Of a stretch of DNA of 64,000 bases, positions 41,191 through 50,373 are shown one piece after another. The notes beneath the pieces were generated by a model. It was not told the DNA's origin, did not search any database, and saw only the letters and a list, made by a program, of their open reading frames with translations. How positions within the stretch are numbered: position 1 is the stretch's first letter; every line of letters starts with the position of its first letter. The position numbers and the translations under genes are program-made. The stretch is from NCBI GenBank assembly GCA_023415795.1, contig JAEZJG010000024.1:1-64000 (forward strand), given 5' to 3'. This DNA is from Bacillota bacterium (GTDB taxonomy: Bacteria; Bacillota; Clostridia; Christensenellales; SZUA-584).

Positions 41191-42084
41191 ATGGAGCATT
41201 GGCAAAAGGTGATGGCGGTGGCGCGTATGCAGGATTATATCGACGAGCATATCGGCGAGCCAATTACGCTGGCGGAGCTGGCCAGAAAAGCTGGCTATTC
41301 ACCGTGGCACGCAGCGCGCATATTCAAGGAACTGACCGGGCACGCACCCTTCGACTACATTCGGACGATGCGACTGACGAAAGCGGCAGAGGTGCTGGCT
41401 GACGGCGGTACAAAGGTCGTCGATGTCGCTTTCGACTTTGTATTCGACTCGCACGAGGGTTTCACACGCGCGTTTACCCGCCAGTTTGGTATTCCGCCCA
41501 AGCGTTTCTCGCAGCAAAAACCGGAGCTGGAAAGCTTTTTGCCCACTCATGCCCGCGACTATTACCTTACTTTACAAAGAGGAGAGAGAACAATGGCTAA
41601 TTTGAACACAGTGTTTGTACAGGTGGTCGAAAGACCCGAGAGAAAGCTGATCTTAAAGCGTGGTATTAAGGCGACGAACTACTTCGATTATTGTGAGGAA
41701 GTGGGCTGCGAGGTGTGGGATGTGCTGACGGGCGTCCGCGAAGCGCTATATGAACCCATCGGCATGTGGCTGCCCAAAAGTCTGATCGCGCCGGGAACGT
41801 CGGAATACGTGCAGGGCGTGGAGGTAGCGGCCGATTACTCAGCAGAGGTACCGCAAGGGTTCGAGATCATCAGCCTGCCTGCATGCCGCATGATGGTGTT
41901 TCAGGGGCCGCCGTTCGACGACGAGAAGTTTGAGTCGGCCATCGGCGACATGTGGGAGCTGATGAAGGCATATGATCCCAAGCTATATGGTTTTGAGTGG
42001 GCAGATGAGGATGCTCCGCGCTTCCAACTGGCTCCCATGGGTTATCGGGGATACATCGAAGCAAGACCGGTGCGTGCGCTGTAA
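41191..42084 (+). CDS. AraC-family regulator with C-terminal effector-binding domain
   Basis: The 297-residue protein has two N-terminal helix-turn-helices (ITLAELARKAGYSPWHAARI, VVDVAFDFVFDSHEGFTRAF) and a C-terminal GyrI-like small-molecule domain (about 135-295). AGGAGGT lies seven bases before the ATG at 41191. It is transcribed away from padR and may share its control region. Relatives of this layout often sense drugs or other hydrophobic ligands. Confidence 0.9.
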   Translation: MEHWQKVMAVARMQDYIDEHIGEPITLAELARKAGYSPWHAARIFKELTGHAPFDYIRTMRLTKAAEVLADGGTKVVDVAFDFVFDSHEGFTRAFTRQFGIPPKRFSQQKPELESFLPTHARDYYLTLQRGERTMANLNTVFVQVVERPERKLILKRGIKATNYFDYCEEVGCEVWDVLTGVREALYEPIGMWLPKSLIAPGTSEYVQGVEVAADYSAEVPQGFEIISLPACRMMVFQGPPFDDEKFESAIGDMWELMKAYDPKLYGFEWADEDAPRFQLAPMGYRGYIEARPVRAL

Positions 42085-42165
42085 TGCAACGTTTACGGTA
42101 CAGGAATAAAAACACCTCATATAAGTCCTAGCTGTCGTCTGGAATGACCGCGGGGGGCGCAGCAG

Positions 42166-42194
42166 CAAAAAGATCGGGATGTCCGGTCTTTTGC
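42166..42194 (+). terminator. Terminator after the araC-family gene
   Basis: AAAAGATCGGG and TCCGGTCTTTT pair with one mismatch, followed by a T-rich end. Confidence 0.65.
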
Positions 42195-42226
42195 GTTTTA
42201 TAGGATGCCGCTATGTATCAAATGCG

Positions 42227-42254
42227 TTGATATGTAAACCTTTTCTGATATAAT
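42227..42254 (+). promoter_or_regulatory. Promoter of gpsA-like gene
   Basis: TTGATA (42227-42232) and TATAAT (42249-42254) are 16 bases apart. The -10 box overlaps the ATG at 42253, so that codon cannot be the start. This supports the ATG at 42295. Confidence 0.75.
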
Positions 42255-42294
42255 GAAAAAAACGTTTAACAGCAAGGGCAAACAGGAAGGGAAC

Positions 42295-43281
42295 ATGGAT
42301 TTATTGAGCAATGGCAAGGAGAGCAGGAAAGTAAGCGTGATAGGCTGCGGGCGCTGGGGCAGCTTTATCGCGTGGTATCTGGATAGGTTAGGGCATACGG
42401 TGTCGCTGTATGGGAGGGAAACCTCCGCCAACATGAGCGCGCTCAGAGAAACGCGGAGCAACGCATATTTGACGCTGCCAGAAACGGTGCAACTGACCTG
42501 CGATCTCGACGCCGTGAAGGTGGCGGATATTGTCATTATCTCGGTGGGGGTGCAAAAGCTCAAGGAAGTGGCAAACCAGCTGAGAGATATTGGCTTAACG
42601 CGCAAAATGCTCGTGCTTTGCATGAAGGGGATAGAGATAACGACAGGCAAACGCCCCACTCAGGTGATCGAGGACATCATTGACGGCAGCAACAAGACGG
42701 CTGTCTGGCTGGGGCCGGGGCATGTGCAGGAGTTTTGCCGCGGCGTGCCCAACTGCATGGTGATAGACAGTGCGGACGAGGAAACCAAGAATGCGTTGAT
42801 TGACGCGTTTACCAGCAAGTTGATCCGATTTTATTACGGAAATGATCTGATAGGCAACGAGATTGGCGCGGCAGCCAAGAATGTGATTGGTATTGCGGCG
42901 GGCATGCTGGACGGGTATGAAATATCGTCGCTGAAAGGCGCTCTGATGGCGCGGGGTACAAGGGAGATTGGTCGGCTGATTCTGGCGGCGGGCGGCAGCG
43001 AAAACTCGGTATACGGCCTGTGTCATCTGGGAGATTATGAGGCGACTGTGTTCTCGCGGTTCAGCCAGAATAGGGCATACGGCGAACAATTTGTGCAGGG
43101 CAAAAGCTACGACAAGCTGGCCGAAGGCTATTACACGGTAAAGGCGCTGCTGGACATGGGTGTATGCTGCGGGGTGGAATTGCCGATATGCGAAGCGGTA
43201 TATCAGATTCTCTATTGCGGCATGGAGCCGGCCAGCATACTGGAGATGCTTTTTTCCAGAAACCTGAAGAATGAGTTCTGA
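42295..43281 (+). CDS. gpsA: NAD(P)-dependent glycerol-3-phosphate dehydrogenase
   Basis: The 328-residue protein has the N-terminal site VSVIGCGRWGSFIAWYL, the lysine-bearing stretch IGNEIGAAAKNVIGIAAGM and GLCHLGDYEATVFSRFSQNR, all typical of GpsA. It reduces dihydroxyacetone phosphate for phospholipid synthesis. It is monocistronic. The sequence is somewhat diverged from the commonest GpsA form (GRWGS for GSWGT), so a second, specialised copy is possible. Confidence 0.88.
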   Translation: MDLLSNGKESRKVSVIGCGRWGSFIAWYLDRLGHTVSLYGRETSANMSALRETRSNAYLTLPETVQLTCDLDAVKVADIVIISVGVQKLKEVANQLRDIGLTRKMLVLCMKGIEITTGKRPTQVIEDIIDGSNKTAVWLGPGHVQEFCRGVPNCMVIDSADEETKNALIDAFTSKLIRFYYGNDLIGNEIGAAAKNVIGIAAGMLDGYEISSLKGALMARGTREIGRLILAAGGSENSVYGLCHLGDYEATVFSRFSQNRAYGEQFVQGKSYDKLAEGYYTVKALLDMGVCCGVELPICEAVYQILYCGMEPASILEMLFSRNLKNEF

Positions 43282-43535
43282 CAGTAGTAACGGCAATGTT
43301 TAAGACGTATCAATATATGCGCAAAAAAATAGCGCCCTAGAGACGCTCAGAAAAGAAATTCCTTTATAAAATATTGTAGGCAAGAATGGCTTGCCTGCGC
43401 AGCCCATATCTTGTGGTTTTATGCAGTTTTGAAGGAAGAGGAGCTGTATTAAACCAGAAAATTGGCGGAATACCGTAGGTTTTTCGACAGACTTATCACC
43501 ATAAAGGCGCTGTATCTGCAATAGATGTTGGTTAG

Positions 43536-44612
43536 TTATTTGGGCGGCTCGGCAAGGGCTGTCTCCGGTGATTGAGGGCTCTCGCGGCGAACGCGGCGCG
43601 CAGTGGCGACGGAATACAGTATGGCAGCCAAGGCTATGCATCCCAGAAGAATAAAGCCAACGGCAAACCACTCTGTGATATAGAGGATGATACCGATGCC
43701 CGAAAATACAATCTGACAGGCTGCCAGAAGCATTACGACGATGCGGTGGCTTTTAAACCTCTTGTTGAGTATATGGTGAAAGTGCAGTTTATCCGGCTGC
43801 ATGATCGGGCGATGCAACAGCAGGCGGCGCAGTATAGACATGGCCATGTCCAGTATCGGCATCAGAATGAGGAACACCGGTACGACGAAGAACTCAATGG
43901 GTTTTTCCGACATGCTCATGATAGACAGTATACCCAGCATGAAGCCGATGAACATGCTGCCTGCGTCTCCCATGAATATCTTGGCGGGGCTGAGGTTATA
44001 CGGCAGAAATCCGGCAATTGCGCCAAAAAGCGCTAAAGCAGTGGGCAGCGCCAGCTGCGAGCGCCCCTGGAGATAGAATATCAGCGCGAACCCGGCAACG
44101 GATACCAGCGAGAGGCTGCTCGCCAGCCCGTCCAGCCCGTCCGTCAGGTTCATAGCGTTGGTGATGCCCACGATCCAAATTACGACGATGAAAGATATCA
44201 GCAGCGCGAGCCCAAGGTTGGAATGAAGCAGCGTTTTGGGGAAATAGAACTGCAGGCAGCCAATCAGCACGATCAGCGCGAGAATGAATAGTATCACCAA
44301 ACGGCGCTTGGCACTCAAGGAAAGTATATCGTCGATAAGCCCCATCATCGTGACGCCGGAGATGCCGATCAGGAATGCGATAACAATGTTTAGTTTAAGT
44401 CCGTCCACAAAGAAGACGATGAAAATAACGGTTGCGGCGATGGTAGCCAAAAAAATGGCAACTCCGCCCATCAAAGGCATGGGTTCGCTGTGTGCCTTGC
44501 GCGGGTTGGGCATGTCCATAATCTTAAATTTCCGCGATGCTGCGATCATCAGCGGGGTGAATCCCAAGGAAAGCACCAGCGCGGTTAATGTTGAGATTAA
44601 AAAAACAAGCAT
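43536..44612 (-). CDS. Undecaprenyl-phosphate sugar-1-phosphate transferase (WecA/TagO/MraY family)
   Basis: The 358-residue protein has about ten membrane helices and the family motifs PNPRKAHSEPMPLMGG, GLIDDILSL, NAMNLTDGLDGLA, FMGDAGSMFIGF and the His-rich loop KLHFHHILNKRF. It attaches a sugar phosphate to undecaprenyl phosphate for wall polymer or teichoic acid synthesis. MraY proper is less likely because no cell-division genes are near. The ribosome site is weak. Confidence 0.88.
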   Translation of the reverse strand: MLVFLISTLTALVLSLGFTPLMIAASRKFKIMDMPNPRKAHSEPMPLMGGVAIFLATIAATVIFIVFFVDGLKLNIVIAFLIGISGVTMMGLIDDILSLSAKRRLVILFILALIVLIGCLQFYFPKTLLHSNLGLALLISFIVVIWIVGITNAMNLTDGLDGLASSLSLVSVAGFALIFYLQGRSQLALPTALALFGAIAGFLPYNLSPAKIFMGDAGSMFIGFMLGILSIMSMSEKPIEFFVVPVFLILMPILDMAMSILRRLLLHRPIMQPDKLHFHHILNKRFKSHRIVVMLLAACQIVFSGIGIILYITEWFAVGFILLGCIALAAILYSVATARRVRRESPQSPETALAEPPK

Positions 44613-44747
44613 TTATTTCATGTTAACGCGCGGCGAATCCGGCGTTAGACTCCCTTTTATCATTCATTTATGCTCAATATTATAAGTGAGGTAGCAGGCA
44701 ATGTCAACGAAACAGCGCAGCATGTTACGGATATATTACTTCAAATA

Positions 44748-44782
44748 AATACAGCCGAGGGCGTTAAAACCTCCGGCTGTAC
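44748..44782 (-). terminator. Terminator of araD
   Basis: Read leftward, CAGCCGGAGG...CCCTCGGCTG forms a stem followed by TATTTATTTG, 20 bases past the araD stop. Confidence 0.65.
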
Positions 44783-44800
44783 CCAAATGGCTCAATAACT

Positions 44801-45490
44801 CTATTTTTGGCCGTAATAAGCGTTTTTACCGTGCTTGCGCAAATAGTGCTTGTCCAACAGCTCCTGACCCATCACAGCTTCGGCGTTCAGAGACAGTGCG
44901 TTGCTGGCCATCTCTGCCACGAAGTCTAGCACGAGGGCGTTCTCAACGGCGTGAGCTGCATCGCTTCCCCACGTAAAAGGACCGTGGTTATTTACCAGCA
45001 CAGCCTGCACCATTGCGGGGTCTAGCTTCTGCTGACGGAAAGTTTCCACAATAACCCGGCCTGTTTCCAGCTCGTAGCCGCCCTGTATTTCGTCCACGGT
45101 CAGCTTGCGCGTAACGGGTACGTCGCCGTAAAAATAGTCGGCATGGGTGGTGCCAAGGAAGGGCAGACTGCGCCCCGCCTGTGCCCAGATGGTGGCCCAT
45201 TTGGAGTGGGTATGCACCACCGCGCCGGTACCAAACTCCTTGTAGATTTCGATGTGGGTGTCGGTGTCGGAGGAGGGGCGGTATTCACCCTCAACCACCT
45301 TGCCGGATAAGTCAAGCACCACCATGTGCTCCGGCTTCATTACGTCGTAAGACACGCCGCTCGGCTTAATGACCACAAGACCGCTCTCTTTGTCGATAGC
45401 GCTTACATTACCCCATGTTAAAATGACCAGACCGTATTCCACCAGCTTCAGGTTCGCATCACATACTTCTTTTTTTAATTGTTCCAGCAT
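44801..45490 (-). CDS. araD: L-ribulose-5-phosphate 4-epimerase
   Basis: The 229-residue class II aldolase-family enzyme has LTWGNVSAIDKESG, IKPSGVSY, the zinc ligands HTHSKWATIWAQAG and a third His in NNHGPFTWG. It links L-ribulose or L-ascorbate breakdown to the pentose phosphate pathway. ATG at 45490 gives the normal start (MLEQLKKEV). No araA, araB or ulaG lies nearby, so the pathway partners must be elsewhere. Confidence 0.92.
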   Translation of the reverse strand: MLEQLKKEVCDANLKLVEYGLVILTWGNVSAIDKESGLVVIKPSGVSYDVMKPEHMVVLDLSGKVVEGEYRPSSDTDTHIEIYKEFGTGAVVHTHSKWATIWAQAGRSLPFLGTTHADYFYGDVPVTRKLTVDEIQGGYELETGRVIVETFRQQKLDPAMVQAVLVNNHGPFTWGSDAAHAVENALVLDFVAEMASNALSLNAEAVMGQELLDKHYLRKHGKNAYYGQK

Positions 45491-45629
45491 GGCTGTAATA
45501 TCCTTTCTATGAGCCCTATAGGGCATTCTTTCTAATATTTGATAAATGATATGTATAATTATATAGGAGCTGCCATGCGGCGGCAAGAGTGTTTATTCCA
45601 TATGAAGTTAAATGCATATTAAAAACGAA

Positions 45630-45658
45630 CTGACAATCGCATAAAAATGTGTTATAAT
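45630..45658 (+). promoter_or_regulatory. Promoter of the DUF3788 gene
   Basis: CTGACA (45630-45635) and TATAAT (45653-45658) are 17 bases apart. The -10 lies over the upstream in-frame start codon, so translation must begin later, at 45686. Confidence 0.75.
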
Positions 45659-45685
45659 GGAAGGGTAAACACACGAGTAGATAAA

Positions 45686-46111
45686 ATGGACGTTATACAC
45701 AACCCCAATGTGGTTCCAAATATGTCGGCAATTAGAGCGACGATGTCACAGGCGGCGCAAGAGCGCTGGTGCAGTTTGACGGCGCATATTGAAGAGACGT
45801 ACAAATCCGAACCGCTGATCGTGTATAGCATGTGCTCCGGTCAGTCGGGCTGGAATGTAAAATATAAGAAGGGGAGCAAGGCGCTATGTACGCTGTACCC
45901 CGAGCCGGACAGCTTTATCGCGTTAGTGGTGCTGGGGCAGGCAGACCTCGTGAAGCTGGACGCTGTACGACCCGCTTATACACCGTATGTGCTGGAGTTG
46001 GCGGATGGCGCGCGGCTGTTCAACAATACAAAATGGCTGATGCTCCGTGTAACGGACGACGTCGTACTGGACGACGTTCAAAAGCTGCTGCGCCTAAAGC
46101 TGGCTAATTGA
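45686..46111 (+). CDS. DUF3788 family protein
   Basis: The 141-residue soluble protein has the family stretch VYSMCSGQSGWNVKYKKGSK then ALCTLYPEPDSFIALVVLG. Function is unknown. The start at 45686 was set by the promoter just upstream. Single gene. Confidence 0.78.
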   Translation: MDVIHNPNVVPNMSAIRATMSQAAQERWCSLTAHIEETYKSEPLIVYSMCSGQSGWNVKYKKGSKALCTLYPEPDSFIALVVLGQADLVKLDAVRPAYTPYVLELADGARLFNNTKWLMLRVTDDVVLDDVQKLLRLKLAN

Positions 46112-46151
46112 TGTTGATAGATGACAAATTCAAAATGTTATAACCATATAA

Positions 46152-46189
46152 AAAAGTCGCAGCCCTTGATGTGAGATGGGCGGCGGCTT
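46152..46189 (+). terminator. Terminator-like hairpin after the DUF3788 gene
   Basis: AGTCGCAGCCC and GGGCGGCGGCT pair with two mismatches, followed by TTTTATG. Confidence 0.55.
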
Positions 46190-46246
46190 TTATGCTGTAA
46201 GATGCAAATCTAAGTTAGCTTACAGCTGAAAATGCGCAGGAGAGCG

Positions 46247-46591
46247 TTATGGAGGCAGCCGCGAATGCGATGAGCGCCAGCGGCGAGAGGATAAGCAGCG
46301 TTCTACAAGCGCATCATCCGGCATGGTGAGAGTGCCTGCATGCGAAAGCACAATCAGCGCGGAGGTGGGAGCGGAAATCACCACGAGAATGAGCAAGCGA
46401 GCCCGCTCCACGCCGAAACGGTATATCAGCGGCAGCAGTACATACAGGAAAAGCGCGGCGACCACGGACATGGCGTGCGAGGTGAGAATCGTTTCCGTAA
46501 ATGTCGAAGTCCCCTTGCGCAGACCGTATAAACAGACCACCAGTCGTTTGAAATCGGCTGACAGGTCTGCTTCTGCGATTGCTGTTTTCAT
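46247..46591 (-). CDS. Hypothetical membrane protein
   Basis: The 114-residue frame has two hydrophobic stretches (MSVVAALFLYVLLPLIYRFG and LLILVVISAPTSALIVLSHA). The C-terminus is Arg/Ser-rich (CLSSRRWRSSHSRLPP) and looks unlike a normal protein end, so the frame may be truncated or frameshifted. No family is recognised and the ribosome site is poor. It lies 17 bases after the panE-like gene on the same strand. Confidence 0.4.
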   Translation of the reverse strand: MKTAIAEADLSADFKRLVVCLYGLRKGTSTFTETILTSHAMSVVAALFLYVLLPLIYRFGVERARLLILVVISAPTSALIVLSHAGTLTMPDDALVERCLSSRRWRSSHSRLPP

Positions 46592-46608
46592 CTTGCAGGG
46601 TTGTTGCG

Positions 46609-47637
46609 TTACAATGCGGCGGATAACTCCGCGTCGTTATAGTTGTCCGGATCTATCTGGCGGCTGCCCGCCTCAACCTCCTTCACCATCCGCGTGATGC
46701 GCGCGTTGACCGGGGTGGGGACGCCCAGTTCCGTACCCTTGCGAGTGATGAAACCGTTGAAGTAATCGATCTCGGTGGGCTTGCCGCGCCCCAACGATTG
46801 CAGGCTGGAGGATTTTAAACGGCGGTATTTGAAGCCAATGAGCCTAATTATCAGATGGCGCTTGATGTCGGCAAAGGTGCCATGTCCGTCCACCAGCGCA
46901 TGATAATCGAGCTTGCCGCCATACGGCTTCACGTCCAGCTTCATTGCGTCCGCAACGGCCATGGCTTCGCGGATGATGGCTGTGAATATATTGCGTGCCT
47001 GTTTAAATTTGAGTATATCGCCCAGATACAGCCCGCTCAGTACGCCCATAGAGGTGATGCACGAGTTGATGACCATCTTCGAATACAGGTCGGCGACGAT
47101 GTTGTCGGAAATGCGTGTTTCAATCATGTTGTCCAGCACGGCCTTGAGTGCGGAAACGTCCTTGTTCGGCAGAAATCCGCCGATGACAAAGTCTCCCTCG
47201 GAGGTCATGTTCAAAGTGGTGTCCGGCAACATTGTGGAGCCCCAGCCCACGACGCAGCCCACAGTGCGTTCCTTGCCCACCAGCTCGGACAGTGTCTCCA
47301 CGCATATGCCGTTCTGCATCGACACCACGAAGGAATCCGGCTTGAGGAAGGGCAGCACACGACGAGCGGCGTCCGGCATATCATAGGCCTTGGTGACGAG
47401 CAGCACGATATCCTTGGGGCCGGAGAGCTGCTCGATGTCTGCCACAGCCGGAAGCGGTACCCATTGTTCGCCGCGAACTCCTGCGATGTGCAGCCCCTTG
47501 GTTGAAATCTCCTCTGCCCGCTGCGGATATTTGCAGACCAGCTCCACGCTAAACCCTGCCTTGCTTAAATAAGCCGCTGTGATACCGCCGATTGCGCCCG
47601 CTCCAATCACCGCGACGGTTTGCTTTGCATTGCTCAA
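46609..47637 (-). CDS. 2-dehydropantoate 2-reductase family protein
   Basis: The 342-residue protein has VAVIGAGAIGGITAAYLSKA, LLVTKAYDMPDA, SMQNGICVET and the C-terminal catalytic region SSSLQSLGRGKPTEIDYFNG. It is of ApbA/PanE type, which reduces ketopantoate with NADPH. TTG at 47637 is the start, with GGGAGG eight bases upstream. No other pantothenate gene is nearby, and this family includes reductases of other 2-keto acids. Confidence 0.85.
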   Translation of the reverse strand: MSNAKQTVAVIGAGAIGGITAAYLSKAGFSVELVCKYPQRAEEISTKGLHIAGVRGEQWVPLPAVADIEQLSGPKDIVLLVTKAYDMPDAARRVLPFLKPDSFVVSMQNGICVETLSELVGKERTVGCVVGWGSTMLPDTTLNMTSEGDFVIGGFLPNKDVSALKAVLDNMIETRISDNIVADLYSKMVINSCITSMGVLSGLYLGDILKFKQARNIFTAIIREAMAVADAMKLDVKPYGGKLDYHALVDGHGTFADIKRHLIIRLIGFKYRRLKSSSLQSLGRGKPTEIDYFNGFITRKGTELGVPTPVNARITRMVKEVEAGSRQIDPDNYNDAELSAAL

Positions 47638-47753
47638 ACTGATCGCCTCCCACTATGCCTGTTATTATACGTATCTATTATATAAAGTGTAAGCCATGGT
47701 GGGTTATTTGTAAATACGGGATAGAAACTGATGTCAAGAATAATACGCGGCTA

Positions 47754-47792
47754 TAAAAAAGCCCCGCAGCTTTCAATTTACTGCGGGGCGTG
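47754..47792 (-). terminator. Terminator of the Na/Pi cotransporter gene
   Basis: Read leftward, GCCCCGCAG...CTGCGGGGC is followed by TTTTTTATA, 20 bases past the stop. Confidence 0.9.
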
Positions 47793-47809
47793 GCATTCGT
47801 TGACGAGGT

Positions 47810-49426
47810 TTAGTCTTGGACGACGGAGAACGCTATATTGGTTGCGTGGTCTGCTGCACGCTCCAGCGTGGCCACCAGATTGGTAAACGTTACGCCCGTC
47901 TGCGGGTCGCAGTTCCGCTCCTGAAGACGGTTGACGTGGTTGTTGAGGAATTCCTTCTTCATGATATCCACTTCGGCCTCCATCGCGTCCACCACGGCAA
48001 GCCCTGCTTTGTCTCGCTTCTCGAAAACCTCCAAGCTGGCTTTAAGGGTATCCATCGTTCTCTCAGCCATCTTGACGATTTCCGCTTCGGCATCCTCAGA
48101 CATTTTGGCGCGCTTTTCAATCATAGTGAGCGTATACTCGGCGATGTTTTCAGCAAGGTCGCCTATGCGCTCCATATCGATGACGACATGGTGCAGACTG
48201 CCCAGCGTTTTGAGGTCGTGCTCCGACAGGTCGAGACCGCGAAACTCGATCATGTAATGCGTGATGTTGTGGCTGAGATAGTCCACCGTCTTTTCGATTT
48301 CCATGACGCGCTTGCACTTCTGCTCATCTCGGTTAAAGTATGCATCCAGCGAGCGGCGCATATTGCTAACAGCGATATCGCCCATGCGGCTCAGTTCCTT
48401 GAGCGTCTGCTTCAGAGCAATGGAGGGTGTTTGAGCAATGCGTTCGTCCAGATACACCAGCTTCTTTTCAACGCGGTCGGGCATATGCTTCTCCGGCAGT
48501 ATGCGCGTGATAATATTGACCATTGGTTTGGCAAACGGGAACAGCAGCAAGGTAACGGTTATGTTGAAAATCGTATGGAAATTTGCGATCTGACGGGATA
48601 CGTTGTCCGGCGAGATGGAGGCTACCCAGCTTATGATTGACGGAAAAATAGCCAGAACAACCAGATATATAATCGTGCCCAAGATATTGAACATCAGGTG
48701 GATGCCGGCAGCACGCTTGGAGCTCTGGCTGGTGCCGATGGCGGCAAGGATGGCGGTGATGCATGTGCCAATGTTCTGACCCAGCACCACATAGACTGCG
48801 GAATCCAGACCGACAAGACCAAGCGCGGCCAGTGCCTGTAGTATGCCGACGGATGCAGACGAGCTTTGTATAACAGCGGTAAAGATTGCGCCGAACAGCA
48901 CGCCCACCACCGGGTTTTTAAAGCTGACAAGAAGATTGCGAAACCCTTCAACCTCACGTAAAGGTTCCATCGCCTGAGACATCAGCGAGATGCCAAGAAA
49001 AAGTATGCCAAAGCCCAAAACGATCTCGCCGACCCGGACAAAAGTGCGCTTTTTGATGAAAACAGTGAACAGCATGCCGATAAAGAGTATCAGCGGCGCG
49101 ATGTCGGCAAGGTCGAACGCGATAAGCTGAGCGGTAATTGTAGTACCAATGTTTGCGCCCATGATGACACCAGTGGCTTGCAGCAGCGTCATCAGTCCCG
49201 CATTAACAAAACCGACGACCATGACAGTCGTCGCAGAAGAGCTCTGTATAATTGCCGTAACACCTGCACCTACCCCGACAGCCGCGAAACGGTTGCCGGT
49301 TAATACCTCAAGCACACGGCGCATGCGGTCACCTGCGGCGTTCTCCAGCCCGTCGGACATCATTTTCATGCCATATAAAAACATGCCCAAACCGCCCAGC
49401 AGCAAAAACACCGAAAAAATACTCAT
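47810..49426 (-). CDS. Na+/phosphate cotransporter family protein with PhoU-like tail
   Basis: The 538-residue protein has two inverted transport repeats, each with a QSSSAT/QSSSAS motif (AIIQSSSATTVMVVGFV, AVIQSSSASVGILQALA). A PhoU-like helical C-terminus spans from about residue 335 (YLDERIAQTPSIALKQTLKE, HVVIDMERIGDLAENIAEY). It probably imports phosphate with sodium. ATG at 49426 has GGAGGG six bases upstream. Monocistronic. Confidence 0.93.
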   Translation of the reverse strand: MSIFSVFLLLGGLGMFLYGMKMMSDGLENAAGDRMRRVLEVLTGNRFAAVGVGAGVTAIIQSSSATTVMVVGFVNAGLMTLLQATGVIMGANIGTTITAQLIAFDLADIAPLILFIGMLFTVFIKKRTFVRVGEIVLGFGILFLGISLMSQAMEPLREVEGFRNLLVSFKNPVVGVLFGAIFTAVIQSSSASVGILQALAALGLVGLDSAVYVVLGQNIGTCITAILAAIGTSQSSKRAAGIHLMFNILGTIIYLVVLAIFPSIISWVASISPDNVSRQIANFHTIFNITVTLLLFPFAKPMVNIITRILPEKHMPDRVEKKLVYLDERIAQTPSIALKQTLKELSRMGDIAVSNMRRSLDAYFNRDEQKCKRVMEIEKTVDYLSHNITHYMIEFRGLDLSEHDLKTLGSLHHVVIDMERIGDLAENIAEYTLTMIEKRAKMSEDAEAEIVKMAERTMDTLKASLEVFEKRDKAGLAVVDAMEAEVDIMKKEFLNNHVNRLQERNCDPQTGVTFTNLVATLERAADHATNIAFSVVQD

Positions 49427-49627
49427 TGAATACCCTCCACCACACATTTGTAAAAAAAGCGTCAAGCTTTTGTTAAGCATACGCTAAATAATTATAAGTG
49501 ATGAAGTCCGCTTTGTCACCCATTAATCCGACGGAAAGATTACTAGAAATATGAGGAAACATAATCGGAATAAGGCTTGCATAGCTGACAAATAATAGAG
49601 GCTAATGCTACTCATAAAGGAAAGCAT

Positions 49628-49978
49628 ATGGAAAACAAGGGCACAAAAGCGGCGGTGGGTGCAGCTTCCGGTTTCATCGCGGGATTGTTTGGTTCGGGCG
49701 GCGGCATTGCCGTGGTGGAGGGCTTAGAGCGCACGGGCACGGAGGAGCGCCGGGCACACGCGGCGTCGCTCGGCGTGATATTTCCAATATCCGCGCTGTC
49801 GGCGGTGCTGTATGGCACGGGCGGCTATGTGCCGCTCGAAGACACTCTCTGGCTGTGCGTCGGTGCGGCAGTGGGCGGCGTAATCGGCGCACTGTTTTTG
49901 CGGCGCGTGGGAGTGCGGCTGCTGAACAACATATTCACGGCGCTCATGCTGGCTTCAGGAATAAGGCTGCTGTTATGA
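49628..49978 (+). CDS. TauE/SafE-type transporter, half-size protein 1
   Basis: The 116-residue protein has about four membrane helices and the TauE mark FIAGLFGSGGGIAVVEGL. Normal TauE/SafE proteins are about 250 residues with two such halves. The second half is encoded by the next gene, with a four-base overlap. Full-size activity would need a heteromer. Substrate (sulfite, sulfoacetate or another anion) is unknown. Confidence 0.82.
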   Translation: MENKGTKAAVGAASGFIAGLFGSGGGIAVVEGLERTGTEERRAHAASLGVIFPISALSAVLYGTGGYVPLEDTLWLCVGAAVGGVIGALFLRRVGVRLLNNIFTALMLASGIRLLL

Positions 49979-50373
49979 TCGTGTACGCGCTGCTGGGTGT
50001 GGTGTTTGGCATCGTAGGCGGTATGGGGTTGGGCGGCGGTATCGTGCTGATACCTGCGTTGACGCTGCTGATGGGCGCAGAGCAGCATACAGCACAGGGT
50101 ATGACGCTGTTCGCCTATCTCCCGATGGCGTTGGCAGCGCTGGTGATGCATATACGTAACAGGCAGATACGAATAAAGCCGGTGCTGTTTCTGACCGGCT
50201 TCGGGTGCGTAGGCGGCGTGCTGGGCTACTGGCTGGCGACCGCACTGGCGGGGGAGACGCTGCGCATTATATTTGCTGTGTTCCTGATCGGCGCGGGACT
50301 GCTGCGCGCGTGGCGGCAAGAAATAAGCCCGCGGCTGAAAAAAAGAAAGGAAGCTAAACCAAAGTGGCGATAA
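49975..50373 (+). CDS. TauE/SafE-type transporter, half-size protein 2
   Basis: The 132-residue protein starts at the ATG overlapping the previous stop (ATGA) and has VFGIVGGMGLGGGIVLIPAL, the second TauE-type motif, with about four helices and a basic C-terminus. Its 3' end overlaps the converging AEC gene by 20 bases. Confidence 0.82.
   Translation: MIVYALLGVVFGIVGGMGLGGGIVLIPALTLLMGAEQHTAQGMTLFAYLPMALAALVMHIRNRQIRIKPVLFLTGFGCVGGVLGYWLATALAGETLRIIFAVFLIGAGLLRAWRQEISPRLKKRKEAKPKWR

Noticed and set aside
42253..42294. Upstream ATG at 42253 as the gpsA start
   Set aside because: It overlaps a TATAAT box that has a matching TTGATA 16 bases upstream, and it has no ribosome site.
43282..43671. 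123-codon minus-strand frame overlapping the end of the WecA/TagO-type gene
   Set aside because: It runs across a gap and into a well-supported gene in another frame, and lacks family features and a good start signal.
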